A DNA stretch of 46,407 bases from Geobacteraceae bacterium GWC2_53_11 (GTDB lineage Bacteria; Desulfobacterota; Desulfuromonadia; Geobacterales; Pseudopelobacteraceae), in assembly GCA_001802645.1 (NCBI GenBank), contig MGZJ01000077.1, positions 68,108 to 114,514 on the forward strand, written 5' to 3'. The first letter of the stretch is position 1; every line of letters starts with the position of its first letter. The position numbers were made by a program, and so were the translations under genes. Under the pieces are notes generated by a model. The model was not told where the DNA came from. It searched no databases and saw only the letters and a list, made by a program, of their open reading frames with translations. This document shows, in pieces, positions 8,825 to 18,209 of the stretch.

Positions 8825-9418
8825 ATGGTGAAACGAATTTTATTGGCACTGACTGCATCGATAGTCATGGTTTCGGTTGCGTGGGCAAACCCGATTGATG
8901 AGGTGAAAAAGACCGTTGATGAAGTTGTGCGTATTGTGGCTGATAAAGAAATGAAGCGGAATGAGGTAAAGCGGCGTCAAGCCCTCAAGAAGGCCATCAG
9001 CGTCATATTTAACTATTCTGAAATGGCAAAACGCTCGCTTGGCAAGCATTGGAGCGTACGTACCGCCGCAGAGAAGAAGCAGTTTGCCGATCTGTTTGCT
9101 ACGCTGCTGGAGAATTCATACGCCGGAAAAATCGAGTCCTATAACAACGAGAAGATCGTCTACATCAAAGAGTACATGGAAGATGATGAACATTCTGTTG
9201 TCAAATCGAAGGTTGTTACTGCCGCCAGAGACGAGTTCACGCTTGATTATCACCTGCTCAAACAAGACGGCAAATGGATGGTCTACGATGTTATCATTGA
9301 AGGTGTAAGTCTTGTGTCAAACTACCGGAGCCAGTTCAACAAAATAATCACAGCTAACGGTTACAATACGCTTGTGAAAAAACTCCAAAGTAAAAATGAA
9401 GAATTGAAGGCGCCGTAA
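8825..9418 (+). CDS. mlaC: MlaC-type periplasmic phospholipid-binding protein
   Basis: This 197-residue protein begins with a signal peptide (MVKRILLALTASIVMVSVAWA) and continues as a Ttg2D/MlaC domain. Typical elements are FNYSEMAKRSLGKHW, the F-x-x-L-F-A-x-L-L stretch FADLFATLLENSY, and near the end WMVYDVIIEGVSLVSNYRSQ. MlaC shuttles phospholipid across the periplasm between the outer membrane and the MlaFED complex. GGAGGAGG lies just upstream of the ATG. It is the last gene of the operon. No strong terminator is visible after it. Confidence 0.93.
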   Translation: MVKRILLALTASIVMVSVAWANPIDEVKKTVDEVVRIVADKEMKRNEVKRRQALKKAISVIFNYSEMAKRSLGKHWSVRTAAEKKQFADLFATLLENSYAGKIESYNNEKIVYIKEYMEDDEHSVVKSKVVTAARDEFTLDYHLLKQDGKWMVYDVIIEGVSLVSNYRSQFNKIITANGYNTLVKKLQSKNEELKAP

Positions 9419-9433
9419 TTGGTGTAAATTGTC

Positions 9434-9462
9434 TTGACACCCGCTTTATGCCTGTGATAAAC
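9434..9462 (+). promoter_or_regulatory. Probable sigma70-type promoter of the cold-shock gene
   Basis: A perfect -35 TTGACA is followed after 17 bp by ATAAAC, a fair -10. A start near 9469 would leave a ~140-nt untranslated leader before the csp ATG. Long leaders are characteristic of cold-shock mRNAs, where they fold differently with temperature. Confidence 0.5.
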
Positions 9463-9611
9463 GACTCGGGCACCCAGTTTCGGAAGTTTTTGCAGAACGT
9501 TGCAAGTAGCACGTGTTTGACCAGGCTTTGCGCTTTTCCTGCATCAGACTCCAGAAACTTAAGCGTAACCACATGTTCCGGCGCAAGACCGGACAAAAAA
9601 GGAGGCAGGAA

Positions 9612-9812
9612 ATGGCACAGGGAAAAGTAAAATGGTTTAACGACACAAAAGGATTTGGTTTCATTGAGCAGGAAGGTGGAGAGGATGTTTTTGTTCATTT
9701 CTCCGCAATTACCGGCGACGGTTTCAAGTCGCTTGCAGAAGGTGATGCCGTAACATTCGAAATCACTCAGGGCCCTAAAGGTCTTCAGGCTGCTAACGTA
9801 GTCAAGAAATAA
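9612..9812 (+). CDS. Cold-shock domain protein (CspA family)
   Basis: This 66-residue single cold-shock domain has RNP1 KGFGFIEQ and RNP2 DVFVHFSAI. It is a single-stranded RNA/DNA-binding chaperone. The frame is open upstream to 9513, but the family always starts at MxxGxVKWFN, and GGAGG sits 6-10 nt before the ATG used here. The upstream codons would be leader, not protein. Two hairpins follow the stop, the second a strong terminator. Confidence 0.97.
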   Translation: MAQGKVKWFNDTKGFGFIEQEGGEDVFVHFSAITGDGFKSLAEGDAVTFEITQGPKGLQAANVVKK

Positions 9813-9832
9813 TTTTCATAGTGAATATTAAA

Positions 9833-9895
9833 GCCCGCTGAGATAGCGGGCCGTGTTTTGACAAACCCCGCTTTTTTAGGCGGGGTTTGTTTTTT
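9833..9895 (+). terminator. Double hairpin and rho-independent terminator after csp
   Basis: The first hairpin pairs GCCCGCT with AGCGGGC. The second pairs ACAAACCCCGC with GCGGGGTTTGT across an 8-nt loop and ends in a T tract. It stops plus-strand transcription before the convergent NrfD gene. Confidence 0.9.
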
Positions 9896-9917
9896 ATGGC
9901 GTATCAACTGTTCTCAT

Positions 9918-11168
9918 TCAATGGGAATCTTTGGTATCAAATACCGGCATCATCCTCGTCAGAAGAAAAAACAGCACAAATGGTGTGAAAATTACCAGCA
10001 ATGCCCCGAATACCCCCTCTTTTAAGGTCTCCATACTCGTTGGAAGTATGGGCATTCGATACTCCATAAATCCTGCAAAAGATGCCGAAAAAGCCTGGCC
10101 GCCGATAACTACATTCCAGCGCATCATAAATACGCCCAAGAGAACCAGCAGAGTTCCGGCTACGGCTCGCCGTATGGTCAGGCCGGGTAACAGCAGCAAC
10201 AAAAACGGCACTACATTACCAAGGCCATACTGCAAGATGAATATGTTTACAAAATCCTTTTCGTAGATAACACTCCGCAAGATATCCCAGGACTTGACAG
10301 CGGTATAGCCACGAAAGATAAGATCCAACAGTTCAAGAGTTATGGCCAACACCAGAAAAATCAAAAGGTAGCGGGATGTTTGGGTAACAATCGTAAGCTC
10401 TGCGCTTTTAAGTTCTTCCGGACTCGGCGTGCCGATGTCGTGTTTAAGTTTCCACGTATTGATCATGATGCGTCCCTGCGAGATGACAATGAAGGTCAGA
10501 ATGCAGAGTGCAATACCAGACACGACAGCAGAACAGATAAAGATCACCGGCATGAGTGGCGTCATCCAGAGAGCGTTTGCCTTGACGGAACCAAAGATGA
10601 ATCCGGCATAGCCATGGAGGAAACAGGCGACCGGTATGCCGGTTGCGGCCAGAACCTTGACCGCCTTTTCATCTTTTTCCAGGGCAGGTTCACTGACATC
10701 CCACGCCCCCAGTGTCAGCATACGAGCCATACCATAGCGGAGCGTTTCAGTCAGGCTGCGGGGCCTGTCGCGCAACCCCAGTGCTGTCTCGACAAAATGT
10801 CGCCGATAGACAAACCACAGCTCGGAAGCAACAATGACACCATAGGTCATGAAGACAATGCCGAAAGCCGCAATGGCGGAAGAAAAATGCGGAGTCATTA
10901 ATACATAGTGATTACGAAGCGGCTGCTGTAGATGAAGCAGTAGCGGCATTGGAGCACATGGCAGAAGAGCAAAAGAAAACACCAAAGAAAAACGGGCAAT
11001 TTCCTTCAGTTGCTTGAAACCAAACACATGGTAGAGAGAAGAAAGAACAAAGGCCCCTGCGACCAGACCGGTCATGAACGGATACATGACAATCTGAATA
11101 GACCAGTAAATATACTCGTTGGGGTAGACGAAAAATTCTTTTATGGTCCATAATTCACCGTGTACCAT
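9918..11168 (-). CDS. NrfD/PsrC-type membrane quinone-interacting subunit
   Basis: This 416-residue polytopic protein belongs to the NrfD/polysulfide-reductase membrane-subunit family (about ten helices). It opens with WTIKEFFVYPNEYIYW and has several hydrophobic segments separated by short loops. Such subunits carry no cofactor and exchange electrons between the quinone pool and an Fe-S partner. It is the third gene of a minus-strand operon after a four-haem cytochrome c and a four-cluster ferredoxin, two bases behind the latter, with a GGAGGTGA site. The trio resembles the Geobacter Cbc menaquinol oxidoreductases (CbcSTU-type order), so it probably passes electrons between menaquinone and periplasmic cytochromes. 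Confidence 0.92.
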   Translation of the reverse strand: MVHGELWTIKEFFVYPNEYIYWSIQIVMYPFMTGLVAGAFVLSSLYHVFGFKQLKEIARFSLVFSFALLPCAPMPLLLHLQQPLRNHYVLMTPHFSSAIAAFGIVFMTYGVIVASELWFVYRRHFVETALGLRDRPRSLTETLRYGMARMLTLGAWDVSEPALEKDEKAVKVLAATGIPVACFLHGYAGFIFGSVKANALWMTPLMPVIFICSAVVSGIALCILTFIVISQGRIMINTWKLKHDIGTPSPEELKSAELTIVTQTSRYLLIFLVLAITLELLDLIFRGYTAVKSWDILRSVIYEKDFVNIFILQYGLGNVVPFLLLLLPGLTIRRAVAGTLLVLLGVFMMRWNVVIGGQAFSASFAGFMEYRMPILPTSMETLKEGVFGALLVIFTPFVLFFLLTRMMPVFDTKDSH

Positions 11169-11170
11169 AG

Positions 11171-11956
11171 CTATTTCACCTCCATGGAAAGCCCAAGATA
11201 AAATACCTGTGGCTTGGTGCCGTATTCTTCTTTAAGAACATTTACCCTTTCCGTCATAATAACCTTGGTTACCGGGTCGTCTTTGTCCCTCAGATTACCG
11301 ATACGACGTGCACCAAAAGGGCATGCATCAACACAGGCGGTTTTCATTCCCTTGGTGATGCGGTGGTAACAGAAGTTGCATTTTTCGGCTACATGGTGCT
11401 CCGGATGAAAGAAGCGCACACCATAGGGACAACCCATCACACAATAGCCGCAACCGATACACCAGGAGCGGTCTACGAGAACAACCCCATCCTCGGTCTG
11501 ATAGGTAGCCCCGACGGGACAGACCTGCACGCACGGCGGATTGTCGCACTGGTTACACAGTTTGGGCACAAAAAACGCTTTGGCGACATCCTCTGTCCTG
11601 ATATCTTTCATCCCCTGGTGGTTCTGATCGATTTTTGTCGTCGTGAAGCCGTCGCGACAAGCCTTTGGCGAATCAATGTACGTATTGCCGTCTTTGGTTA
11701 CGACATACCGCTCCACCCAAGTGCGGGAAACATTGGAGTCGTAAGGCGTTTGATTCTCGATCTTGCAGGACTTGACACAAAAACCGCACCCCACGCATTT
11801 GTGAGCATCTACCAGAAATGCCCATCGTGTTGTGCCGGACCCGCCCTTTTCCGCGGCAAGCCGACGAGGATCGAACAGTTCAAGTGCCGTCAGGGGAATC
11901 ATTATTCCACCGACAGCTATCACAGCCTTATGGCAAAACTCTCGGCGGCTGATCAT
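11171..11956 (-). CDS. Tat-exported four-cluster 4Fe-4S ferredoxin subunit
   Basis: This 261-residue electron-transfer subunit is of the NrfC/PsrB/HybA type. Four cysteine clusters are visible: CVGCGFCVKSC, CNQCDNPPCVQVC, CIGCGYCVMGC and CNFC...CVDAC, enough for four [4Fe-4S] centres. The chosen start gives an N-terminal twin-arginine signal (SRREFCHKAV plus a hydrophobic stretch) and is preceded by AGGAGGTGA. The frame extends 21 codons further but loses this logic. It would sit on the periplasmic face, bridging the NrfD-type membrane subunit and the cytochrome. Its ATG overlaps the cytochrome stop (ATGA), showing translational coupling. Confidence 0.93.
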   Translation of the reverse strand: MISRREFCHKAVIAVGGIMIPLTALELFDPRRLAAEKGGSGTTRWAFLVDAHKCVGCGFCVKSCKIENQTPYDSNVSRTWVERYVVTKDGNTYIDSPKACRDGFTTTKIDQNHQGMKDIRTEDVAKAFFVPKLCNQCDNPPCVQVCPVGATYQTEDGVVLVDRSWCIGCGYCVMGCPYGVRFFHPEHHVAEKCNFCYHRITKGMKTACVDACPFGARRIGNLRDKDDPVTKVIMTERVNVLKEEYGTKPQVFYLGLSMEVK

Positions 11957-12441
11957 GATTTCACCTCCTGCTTTTGATTCGTCGGCTTTGGATTGTGAGG
12001 GATGTGGCACATCACGCATTCGGCCTGGACGTAATGTTTATCAGGATCAATTCCCCTGATTCGCCCACGCGGGGTATTGCCATAAGGAAGTTTTGCATGA
12101 CAGCGGATACAGAGAGTACGGCTGCGATCGATAAAATATCCGGCAGGATCTTTAGGATGTTCCAGTGCAGGGCCGTGACAGTTCTCACAACTGATGATGT
12201 TGTGCGGAGAATTCGCCAGGTCAGCTGCTTTATCGGGATGACACCGGGGGCATCCGGCAGAGGTTTTGTAACGTACTTGTACAGCTTTCCACTCCTGTTC
12301 GTTTGACAGCCGATGCCAGCCGTACATATAGCCACGCTCATGAACCCCGAAATCAGACGGCACCACAATTGCCCGTGCCACTAGCATGCTTGCCACAATA
12401 ACACCAACGACAATTAATGGACGCAATACATGGTTTTTCAT
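11953..12441 (-). CDS. Membrane-anchored tetrahaem cytochrome c
   Basis: This 162-residue protein has an N-terminal membrane anchor or uncleaved signal (LIVVGVIVASMLVARAIVV) and four CxxCH haem sites: CPRCH, CENCH, CIRCH and CVMCH. The start chosen, MKNHVLRPL, is preceded by GGGGAAAG. The frame is open 13 codons upstream. It is the first gene of the minus-strand operon and probably the periplasmic electron outlet of the ferredoxin-NrfD module. It resembles the cytochrome subunit of a Cbc-type menaquinol oxidoreductase. Confidence 0.92.
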   Translation of the reverse strand: MKNHVLRPLIVVGVIVASMLVARAIVVPSDFGVHERGYMYGWHRLSNEQEWKAVQVRYKTSAGCPRCHPDKAADLANSPHNIISCENCHGPALEHPKDPAGYFIDRSRTLCIRCHAKLPYGNTPRGRIRGIDPDKHYVQAECVMCHIPHNPKPTNQKQEVKS

Positions 12442-12710
12442 GGCGTCTTTCCCCGATCTACGCGATCTGAATGTTGTCATTTTAAAACAGTGTATATTTT
12501 ATCGCATCCTCAGAAAAATACAAGGTGAGCTTTTTAATCCCGTTTCTAATAAGACGGAAGCCTGTACGAGATAATATTTCACCGCCAGCAGACAACGTAT
12601 TGTATGCACCGTTGCAAAATCATTTTTTATTTGACAATATCCGGCTGGCAGTTTAAAGAATAGGTTTTTCAGTCAGGTTATACTCAATTGATGGCATACA
12701 GGAGGAACGA
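12442..12710. promoter_or_regulatory. Divergent promoter region between two cytochrome operons
   Basis: This 269-nt gap separates the divergent cytochrome operon and the ImcH-like gene. On the plus strand, TTGACA at 12631-12636 has a weak -10 (TAAAGA) 17 bp downstream. It is a possible promoter but far from certain. No palindromic operator stands out. The ImcH-like ATG has an AGGAGG site just upstream. Confidence 0.4.
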
Positions 12711-14234
12711 ATGAAGCAGGAAAAACCAAGCGTCTATAAGTATTTGATGAATCCCATCAGTATGGTCGGAGCGGTGCTGGCGCTGATTGCAACCGTGCTG
12801 ATTGTGGCATTTCTGGCTCTTGAAGCTTTTACCGGGCTGGAGAATCCCTATATCGGTATTTTTGTGTACTTTGCCTTCCCGGGTATGCTGATTTTTGGCT
12901 TGCTGCTGATTCCTGCCGGAGCCTGGCTGGTCAGAAACAGATATCGTAAAAACCCCGAGCTCGGTATTCCGCTTATGCCGCGGCTTGACCTCAACGATCC
13001 GAAGAAGCTTAAGCTGACGATCTTTTTTGTTCTTGCTTCGGTTGTTTTTGCCCTGATCGTTGGCGTTGCCGCACTAAAAGGATTTGAGTTTACAGAATCG
13101 ACAGAATTCTGCGGTGAGCTCTGCCACACACCCATGGAGCCGGAACACACCGCCTGGAAAAATTCACCACATGCCAAGGTAAAGTGTGTTGAATGCCACG
13201 TAGGACCTGGTGCCGCATGGTACGTCAAAGCTAAGATTTCCGGTATGCGCCAGTTGTGGGCAGTAGCCACTCATTCATGGCCAACCCCGATCCATACCCC
13301 GATCGAAAACCTTCGTCCTGCCAGAGGTACCTGTGAACATTGCCACTGGCCAGAGAAATTTTATTCCGGACGCCAGAAGATTTTCTATCACTATGCTCCC
13401 AACGAGGAAAATACACCCCGCGAAGTAAACATGCTGATCAAGATTGGCGGGACTCCGAAAACTCCGAATGCTATGGGTATTCATTGGCACATCGGCCGCG
13501 AAGTAACCTTTATTGCGGGCGACAAAAAACGTCTTACAATTCCGTATGTTGCCGTTAAAGGCCCTGATGGAAAGATTACTGAATATATGGACCCTTCAAA
13601 TCCCCTGTCCAAAGAACAGATCGCCAAGTCTGAAAAGCGTCTGATGGACTGCACTGATTGCCATAACAAGCCGACTCATATTTATCATTCACCAGGCGAA
13701 GAGATGGACCGCCATTTTGCATCAAACACGATTGATCGCAGCCTCCCTTACCTGAAGAAAGTTGCGGTAGATCTGCTGGAAAAACCGTACAAGACTTCCG
13801 AAGAAGCTGTCGTGGCAATTGAAGCCGGCATCAAGGACTACTATGCCAAGAATTACCCTGAAGTTGTCAGCAAGAAGGGGCCGGCGCTGACCCAGGCTAT
13901 CGCTGAAATAAAAGCAATCTACAAACGCAATTATTTCCCGAAAATGAAAGTATCCTGGAGCACGTACCCGAACCATATCGGCCATTTCTACACACCTGGC
14001 TGTTTCCGTTGTCATGATGGCAAGCACAAGTCTCCTGAAGGTAGACTCATTTCAAAGGACTGCAAGTTATGTCATGACATGTTGGGACAGGTTCAGGAAA
14101 ATGTGCCAAAAGGAAAACCGGTCATCGACTTTACTCATCCTGTTGACATCGGCGATGAACTATACAAAACCAATTGCAGCGAATGTCATGCCGCAGGCGG
14201 CCACGATGTTGCCGGTAGCGGCAAAGAGCACTGA
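12711..14234 (+). CDS. imcH: ImcH-like inner-membrane seven-haem cytochrome c (NapC/NirT type)
   Basis: This 507-residue protein has three membrane segments in the first ~130 residues, then a NapC/NirT-like domain (HAKVKCVECHVGPG) and more haem sites. I count seven: FCGELCH (a CxxxCH variant), CVECH, CEHCH, CTDCH, CFRCH, CKLCH and CSECH. ImcH of Geobacter sulfurreducens is an inner-membrane NapC/NirT multihaem cytochrome needed for electron transfer to high-potential acceptors. The architecture here fits it, though orthology is judged by eye. It would oxidise menaquinol and pass electrons to periplasmic cytochromes. AGGAGG precedes the ATG, and a strong palindromic terminator follows. Confidence 0.88.
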   Translation: MKQEKPSVYKYLMNPISMVGAVLALIATVLIVAFLALEAFTGLENPYIGIFVYFAFPGMLIFGLLLIPAGAWLVRNRYRKNPELGIPLMPRLDLNDPKKLKLTIFFVLASVVFALIVGVAALKGFEFTESTEFCGELCHTPMEPEHTAWKNSPHAKVKCVECHVGPGAAWYVKAKISGMRQLWAVATHSWPTPIHTPIENLRPARGTCEHCHWPEKFYSGRQKIFYHYAPNEENTPREVNMLIKIGGTPKTPNAMGIHWHIGREVTFIAGDKKRLTIPYVAVKGPDGKITEYMDPSNPLSKEQIAKSEKRLMDCTDCHNKPTHIYHSPGEEMDRHFASNTIDRSLPYLKKVAVDLLEKPYKTSEEAVVAIEAGIKDYYAKNYPEVVSKKGPALTQAIAEIKAIYKRNYFPKMKVSWSTYPNHIGHFYTPGCFRCHDGKHKSPEGRLISKDCKLCHDMLGQVQENVPKGKPVIDFTHPVDIGDELYKTNCSECHAAGGHDVAGSGKEH

Positions 14235-14260
14235 TAAGCACCAACGTTCCATACATTCTT

Positions 14261-14302
14261 AAACAGAAAAGCCCCCGGGAATTCCCGGGGGCTTTTCTGT
14301 TT
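14261..14302. terminator. Bidirectional terminator, perfect 42-nt palindrome
   Basis: A perfect palindrome centred between 14281 and 14282 has the arm core AAAAGCCCCCGGGAA. Each side has T-rich flanks after the GC core (CTTTTCTGTTT), so it works for the cytochrome gene on the plus strand and for the small ORF/trxB transcript on the minus strand. Confidence 0.88.
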
Positions 14303-14324
14303 AACTTATTCGTTCATAAAAAAT

Positions 14325-14489
14325 TTAAAGTTCTTCAAAATCTTCTTCGACTATTATTATTGTTTCTTCAGTGTCGGTCTCATCTTCAACCGTTTCATCC
14401 ACAAGCTTTTCAAGGAAAAGTTTATTATCAGAAATTGTCTTGTGGACAGCAGACAGGAGCTCTTCCAGATTGTTCGCTATACCCGGCAT
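14325..14489 (-). CDS. Small acidic protein of unknown function, downstream of trxB
   Basis: This 54-residue frame begins MPGIANNLEELLSAVHKTIS. It has an amphipathic helix-like N-terminal half and a very acidic tail (VEDETDTEE, VEEDFEEL). It starts 9 nt after the trxB stop with a GGGGAT site, and the bidirectional terminator follows its stop, so it would be the last cistron of the trxB transcript. I do not recognise a family. It could be a small regulatory or binding protein, or a chance frame. Its codon pattern and placement favour a real gene. Confidence 0.55.
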   Translation of the reverse strand: MPGIANNLEELLSAVHKTISDNKLFLEKLVDETVEDETDTEETIIIVEEDFEEL

Positions 14490-14498
14490 AACTATCCC

Positions 14499-15551
<1,053 letters not shown>

Positions 15552-15572
15552 TTACCAAGGAGTATCTTTGAA

Positions 15573-16778
15573 ATGCAGCTGACCGAGCTTATTTCTGACG
15601 CTTATGACCGTCTAAAAAAACGCGTCCGACGTAGCGAACTTATCTTTTCTCATTATTATAGCGAACAACTTGGTATTCCGCTGTATTTCAAATGTGAGAA
15701 CCTCCAGAGAACTGGCTCCTTTAAAATCAGGGGTGCCCTCAATTTCATGACTTCCCAGCCGCGTGAATTGCTAAAGAATGGGGTCATAACCGCTTCCGCC
15801 GGCAACCATGCCCAAGGGGTGGCATTTTCCGCTGATTTGCTGGGAGTTGCTGCTACCGTTTTCATGCCGGAGATTACCCCCCCTCAAAAAGTCCAGGCCA
15901 CACGGGATTATGGCGCAGAAGTAGTCTTGACCGGCAGAAATTTTGACGAAGCCTGCGAAGCCGCTGTAGCAGAACAACAAAAAAGCGGTGCACTGTTCGT
16001 GCACCCGTTTGATGATGATCTTGTTATGGCTGGTCAAGGTACTATTGCATTGGAAGTGCTGGAAGAGTTACCGGACCTTAAAAACATCATAGTTCCTGTA
16101 GGAGGCGGCGGACTTATTGCCGGTATTTCCGCAGCGATTCGTGGTCGTGCCCCCCATGTCAGAATAATCGGCGTTGAATCTACTGCAGCACCATCCATGT
16201 CTGCATCATTTGCCGCAGGAAAACCTGTAGAGCAACCGGTTCACGTTACGCTTGCCGATGGTATTGCCGTAAAACTTCCCGGTTCACGAACGGTGCCGGT
16301 GATTTGCAGTTATGTCGATGAAATCGTTCAGGTTGAGGAAGAAGACATCGCTCTTGCAATTGTTTCTCTCCTGGAAAAAACCAAAATGTTGGTCGAAGGG
16401 GCAGGAGCAGTTACGCTCGCAGCGGTCTTAAACAGAAGAATATCTGACCTTCAGGGCAAAACCGTCTGCCTGCTATCAGGAGGAAACATAGACGTTAAAA
16501 CAATTTCTCAAGTTGTTGAACGAGGATTGATTGCAGGTGGCCGTTATCTCAAACTGGTAGTCGAGCTTGATGATCATCCGGGGGCGTTAGCAACCCTTTC
16601 AGACAACATAGCCACAACCCGGGCAAATATCTTCCACATTACCCATGATCGCCGCTCGAAATCATTGGCTATTGGCAGAACGGATGTCTCTCTTGAACTG
16701 GAAACGCGTGGGTATGAGCATATAGAACAGATTGTAACGTATCTGAAGGGAAGGGGCTACAATCTTACGGTTGTGTGA
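15573..16778 (+). CDS. ilvA: Threonine ammonia-lyase with C-terminal ACT domain
   Basis: This 401-residue PLP enzyme deaminates threonine to 2-oxobutyrate, the first step of isoleucine synthesis in this route. K51 in GSFKIRGAL is the Schiff-base lysine. VGGGGLIAG is the phosphate-binding glycine loop, and SGGN lies near the C-terminal side of the active site. A single ACT domain occupies about residues 325-401 (LKLVVELDDHPGALATLSDN), as in the short ACT-type lyases. Feedback control by an amino acid is inferred from that domain. AAGGAG precedes the ATG. The gene is divergent from trxB, and its end is 10 nt before the TPR-glycosyltransferase start. Confidence 0.95.
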   Translation: MQLTELISDAYDRLKKRVRRSELIFSHYYSEQLGIPLYFKCENLQRTGSFKIRGALNFMTSQPRELLKNGVITASAGNHAQGVAFSADLLGVAATVFMPEITPPQKVQATRDYGAEVVLTGRNFDEACEAAVAEQQKSGALFVHPFDDDLVMAGQGTIALEVLEELPDLKNIIVPVGGGGLIAGISAAIRGRAPHVRIIGVESTAAPSMSASFAAGKPVEQPVHVTLADGIAVKLPGSRTVPVICSYVDEIVQVEEEDIALAIVSLLEKTKMLVEGAGAVTLAAVLNRRISDLQGKTVCLLSGGNIDVKTISQVVERGLIAGGRYLKLVVELDDHPGALATLSDNIATTRANIFHITHDRRSKSLAIGRTDVSLELETRGYEHIEQIVTYLKGRGYNLTVV

Positions 16779-16788
16779 AAAGGGACGT

Positions 16789-18183
16789 ATGGAGGAACGA
16801 AATAATCTTCTGCAACAACTTTTCACCAAAGGTTCTGCACTGTTGCAGGCAGGAAAAGCAACAGAGGCGTTGACGTTTTTTGAGAAGGCCCTCAACATAG
16901 CCCCGTCTAATGCTCATTTGAACCTTTTCACCGGTGCGGCCTTGCACAGTCTCGGGCGTTTTGAAGACGCCATCGCCTCCTATCGGAACGCCATCGCAAT
17001 GGCACCGGCTATGGGTGAAGCTCATAACAATCTCGGCAATTCCCTGATGGCTCTCCAGCGTTTTTCCGAAGCAGTTGACAGCTTTTCACAATCACTGTTA
17101 TTTCTTCCTCCATCACCTGTTCCCTTGACTGCACGGGCAACGGCATTGCTCGCTATTGGAAAAATGGCTGAAGGCGAGGCTGATTGTCGCAAAGCTCTAC
17201 AGCTTGACCCTTCTTTCGCTGATGCACACTGGAACCTTGCCTTACATTTGCTGCTGCAAGGAAAATATCTTGAAGGATGGCAGGAATACGAGTGGAGATG
17301 GCTTAGGCCTGATTTCACCTCCCCGCGGCGGCATACCGATATCCCTTTGTGGGATGGTTCCAGTCTTTACGGTCGCTCGATTCTACTGCATGCCGAGCAG
17401 GGTTTCGGAGACGCGATCCAATTTGCACGATACGCTCCCATGGTTGCGCAACGGGGCGGCAAAGTCATTATTGAATGCCACCCGCAGCTCGTACAAATCA
17501 TGCAATCCATTGAAGGGGTACAAATGGTTATCCCCTTTGACGCAGATCATCCGGCGGTCAGTTGCCAAGCACCCCTTCTTTCGCTTCCGCGTATATTCGG
17601 AACCACCCCGCTATCGATTCCGTCACAGACACCATATCTCTTTGTATCAGAAGGGCAGCGATTTAAATGGGCTGAGGTGATCCGCCCACGGAATACGTCA
17701 ACCATTCGCGTCGGGCTTGTCTGGACCGGCAAGAGCTATCCTGACCCCCTCCGGTCCTGCCGCCTGGAAACACTTGCCCCCTTGGCTGAAGTCAAGGAGA
17801 CCTCGTTTTATTCGCTTCAGCTTGGACCCGGCTCTGAACAGCCACCTCCTGCCGGTATGACACTAATTGACCTGTCCGATCAACTATGTGATTTTATAGA
17901 TACGGCGGCATTGATCGAACAGCTTGACCTTGTCATCAGCATCGACACGGCTGTCGCCCACCTTGCCGCAGCATTGGGAAAACCGGTTTTTCTCATGCTC
18001 CCGTTTGCGCCTGACTGGCGCTGGCTGCTTGACCGCAGGGACTCTCCCTGGTATCCGACCATGCAAATCTTCCGGCAAAATCAGCCCGGCAAATGGGAAG
18101 AAGTACTGCTTCGAGTACAGGAAGCGCTGATTACATTTTCACAGGACAATAAAAAATCCTTTGAGGAGCCCCCAAAGGATTAG
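16789..18183 (+). CDS. TPR protein with C-terminal GT9-like glycosyltransferase domain
   Basis: This ~464-residue cytoplasmic protein has an N-terminal half of tetratricopeptide repeats (A-x-x-x-F-E-K-A-L-x-I-A-P pattern, about residues 10-155). The C-terminal domain is related to heptosyltransferase/GT9 folds: LHAEQGFGDAIQFARYAPM, VGLVWTGKSYPDPLRSC, then DLVISIDTAVAHLAAALGKP and DWRWLLDRRDSPWYPTM. The same architecture is used three times in the 1368-residue protein nearby. The ATG with AAGGGA is preferred; the frame also extends to a GTG overlapping the ilvA stop. It converges on the flagellin-flaF operon and may glycosylate flagellin or a surface glycan. The sugar and acceptor are unknown. 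Confidence 0.88.
   Translation: MEERNNLLQQLFTKGSALLQAGKATEALTFFEKALNIAPSNAHLNLFTGAALHSLGRFEDAIASYRNAIAMAPAMGEAHNNLGNSLMALQRFSEAVDSFSQSLLFLPPSPVPLTARATALLAIGKMAEGEADCRKALQLDPSFADAHWNLALHLLLQGKYLEGWQEYEWRWLRPDFTSPRRHTDIPLWDGSSLYGRSILLHAEQGFGDAIQFARYAPMVAQRGGKVIIECHPQLVQIMQSIEGVQMVIPFDADHPAVSCQAPLLSLPRIFGTTPLSIPSQTPYLFVSEGQRFKWAEVIRPRNTSTIRVGLVWTGKSYPDPLRSCRLETLAPLAEVKETSFYSLQLGPGSEQPPPAGMTLIDLSDQLCDFIDTAALIEQLDLVISIDTAVAHLAAALGKPVFLMLPFAPDWRWLLDRRDSPWYPTMQIFRQNQPGKWEEVLLRVQEALITFSQDNKKSFEEPPKD
18149..18181 (-). terminator. Rho-independent terminator of the flagellin-flaF operon
   Basis: Read on the minus strand, AATCCTTTG and CAAAGGATT form a 9-bp stem around GGGGCTCCT, with a run of six T at the exit. 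It lies inside the last codons of the convergent TPR-glycosyltransferase gene, 30-60 nt beyond the flaF stop. Confidence 0.7.
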
Positions 18184-18209
18184 TTCAAACAAAAACGGAA
18201 GGACAACGC

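Noticed and set aside
9513-9611. N-terminal extension of the cold-shock protein
   Set aside because: The extra 33 codons match no cold-shock family start, while the ATG at 9612 has a perfect ribosome site and family N terminus.
14261-14302. The 42-nt palindrome as an operator
   Set aside because: It lies between convergent gene ends with a GC core and T-rich exits on both strands, so a bidirectional terminator explains it.
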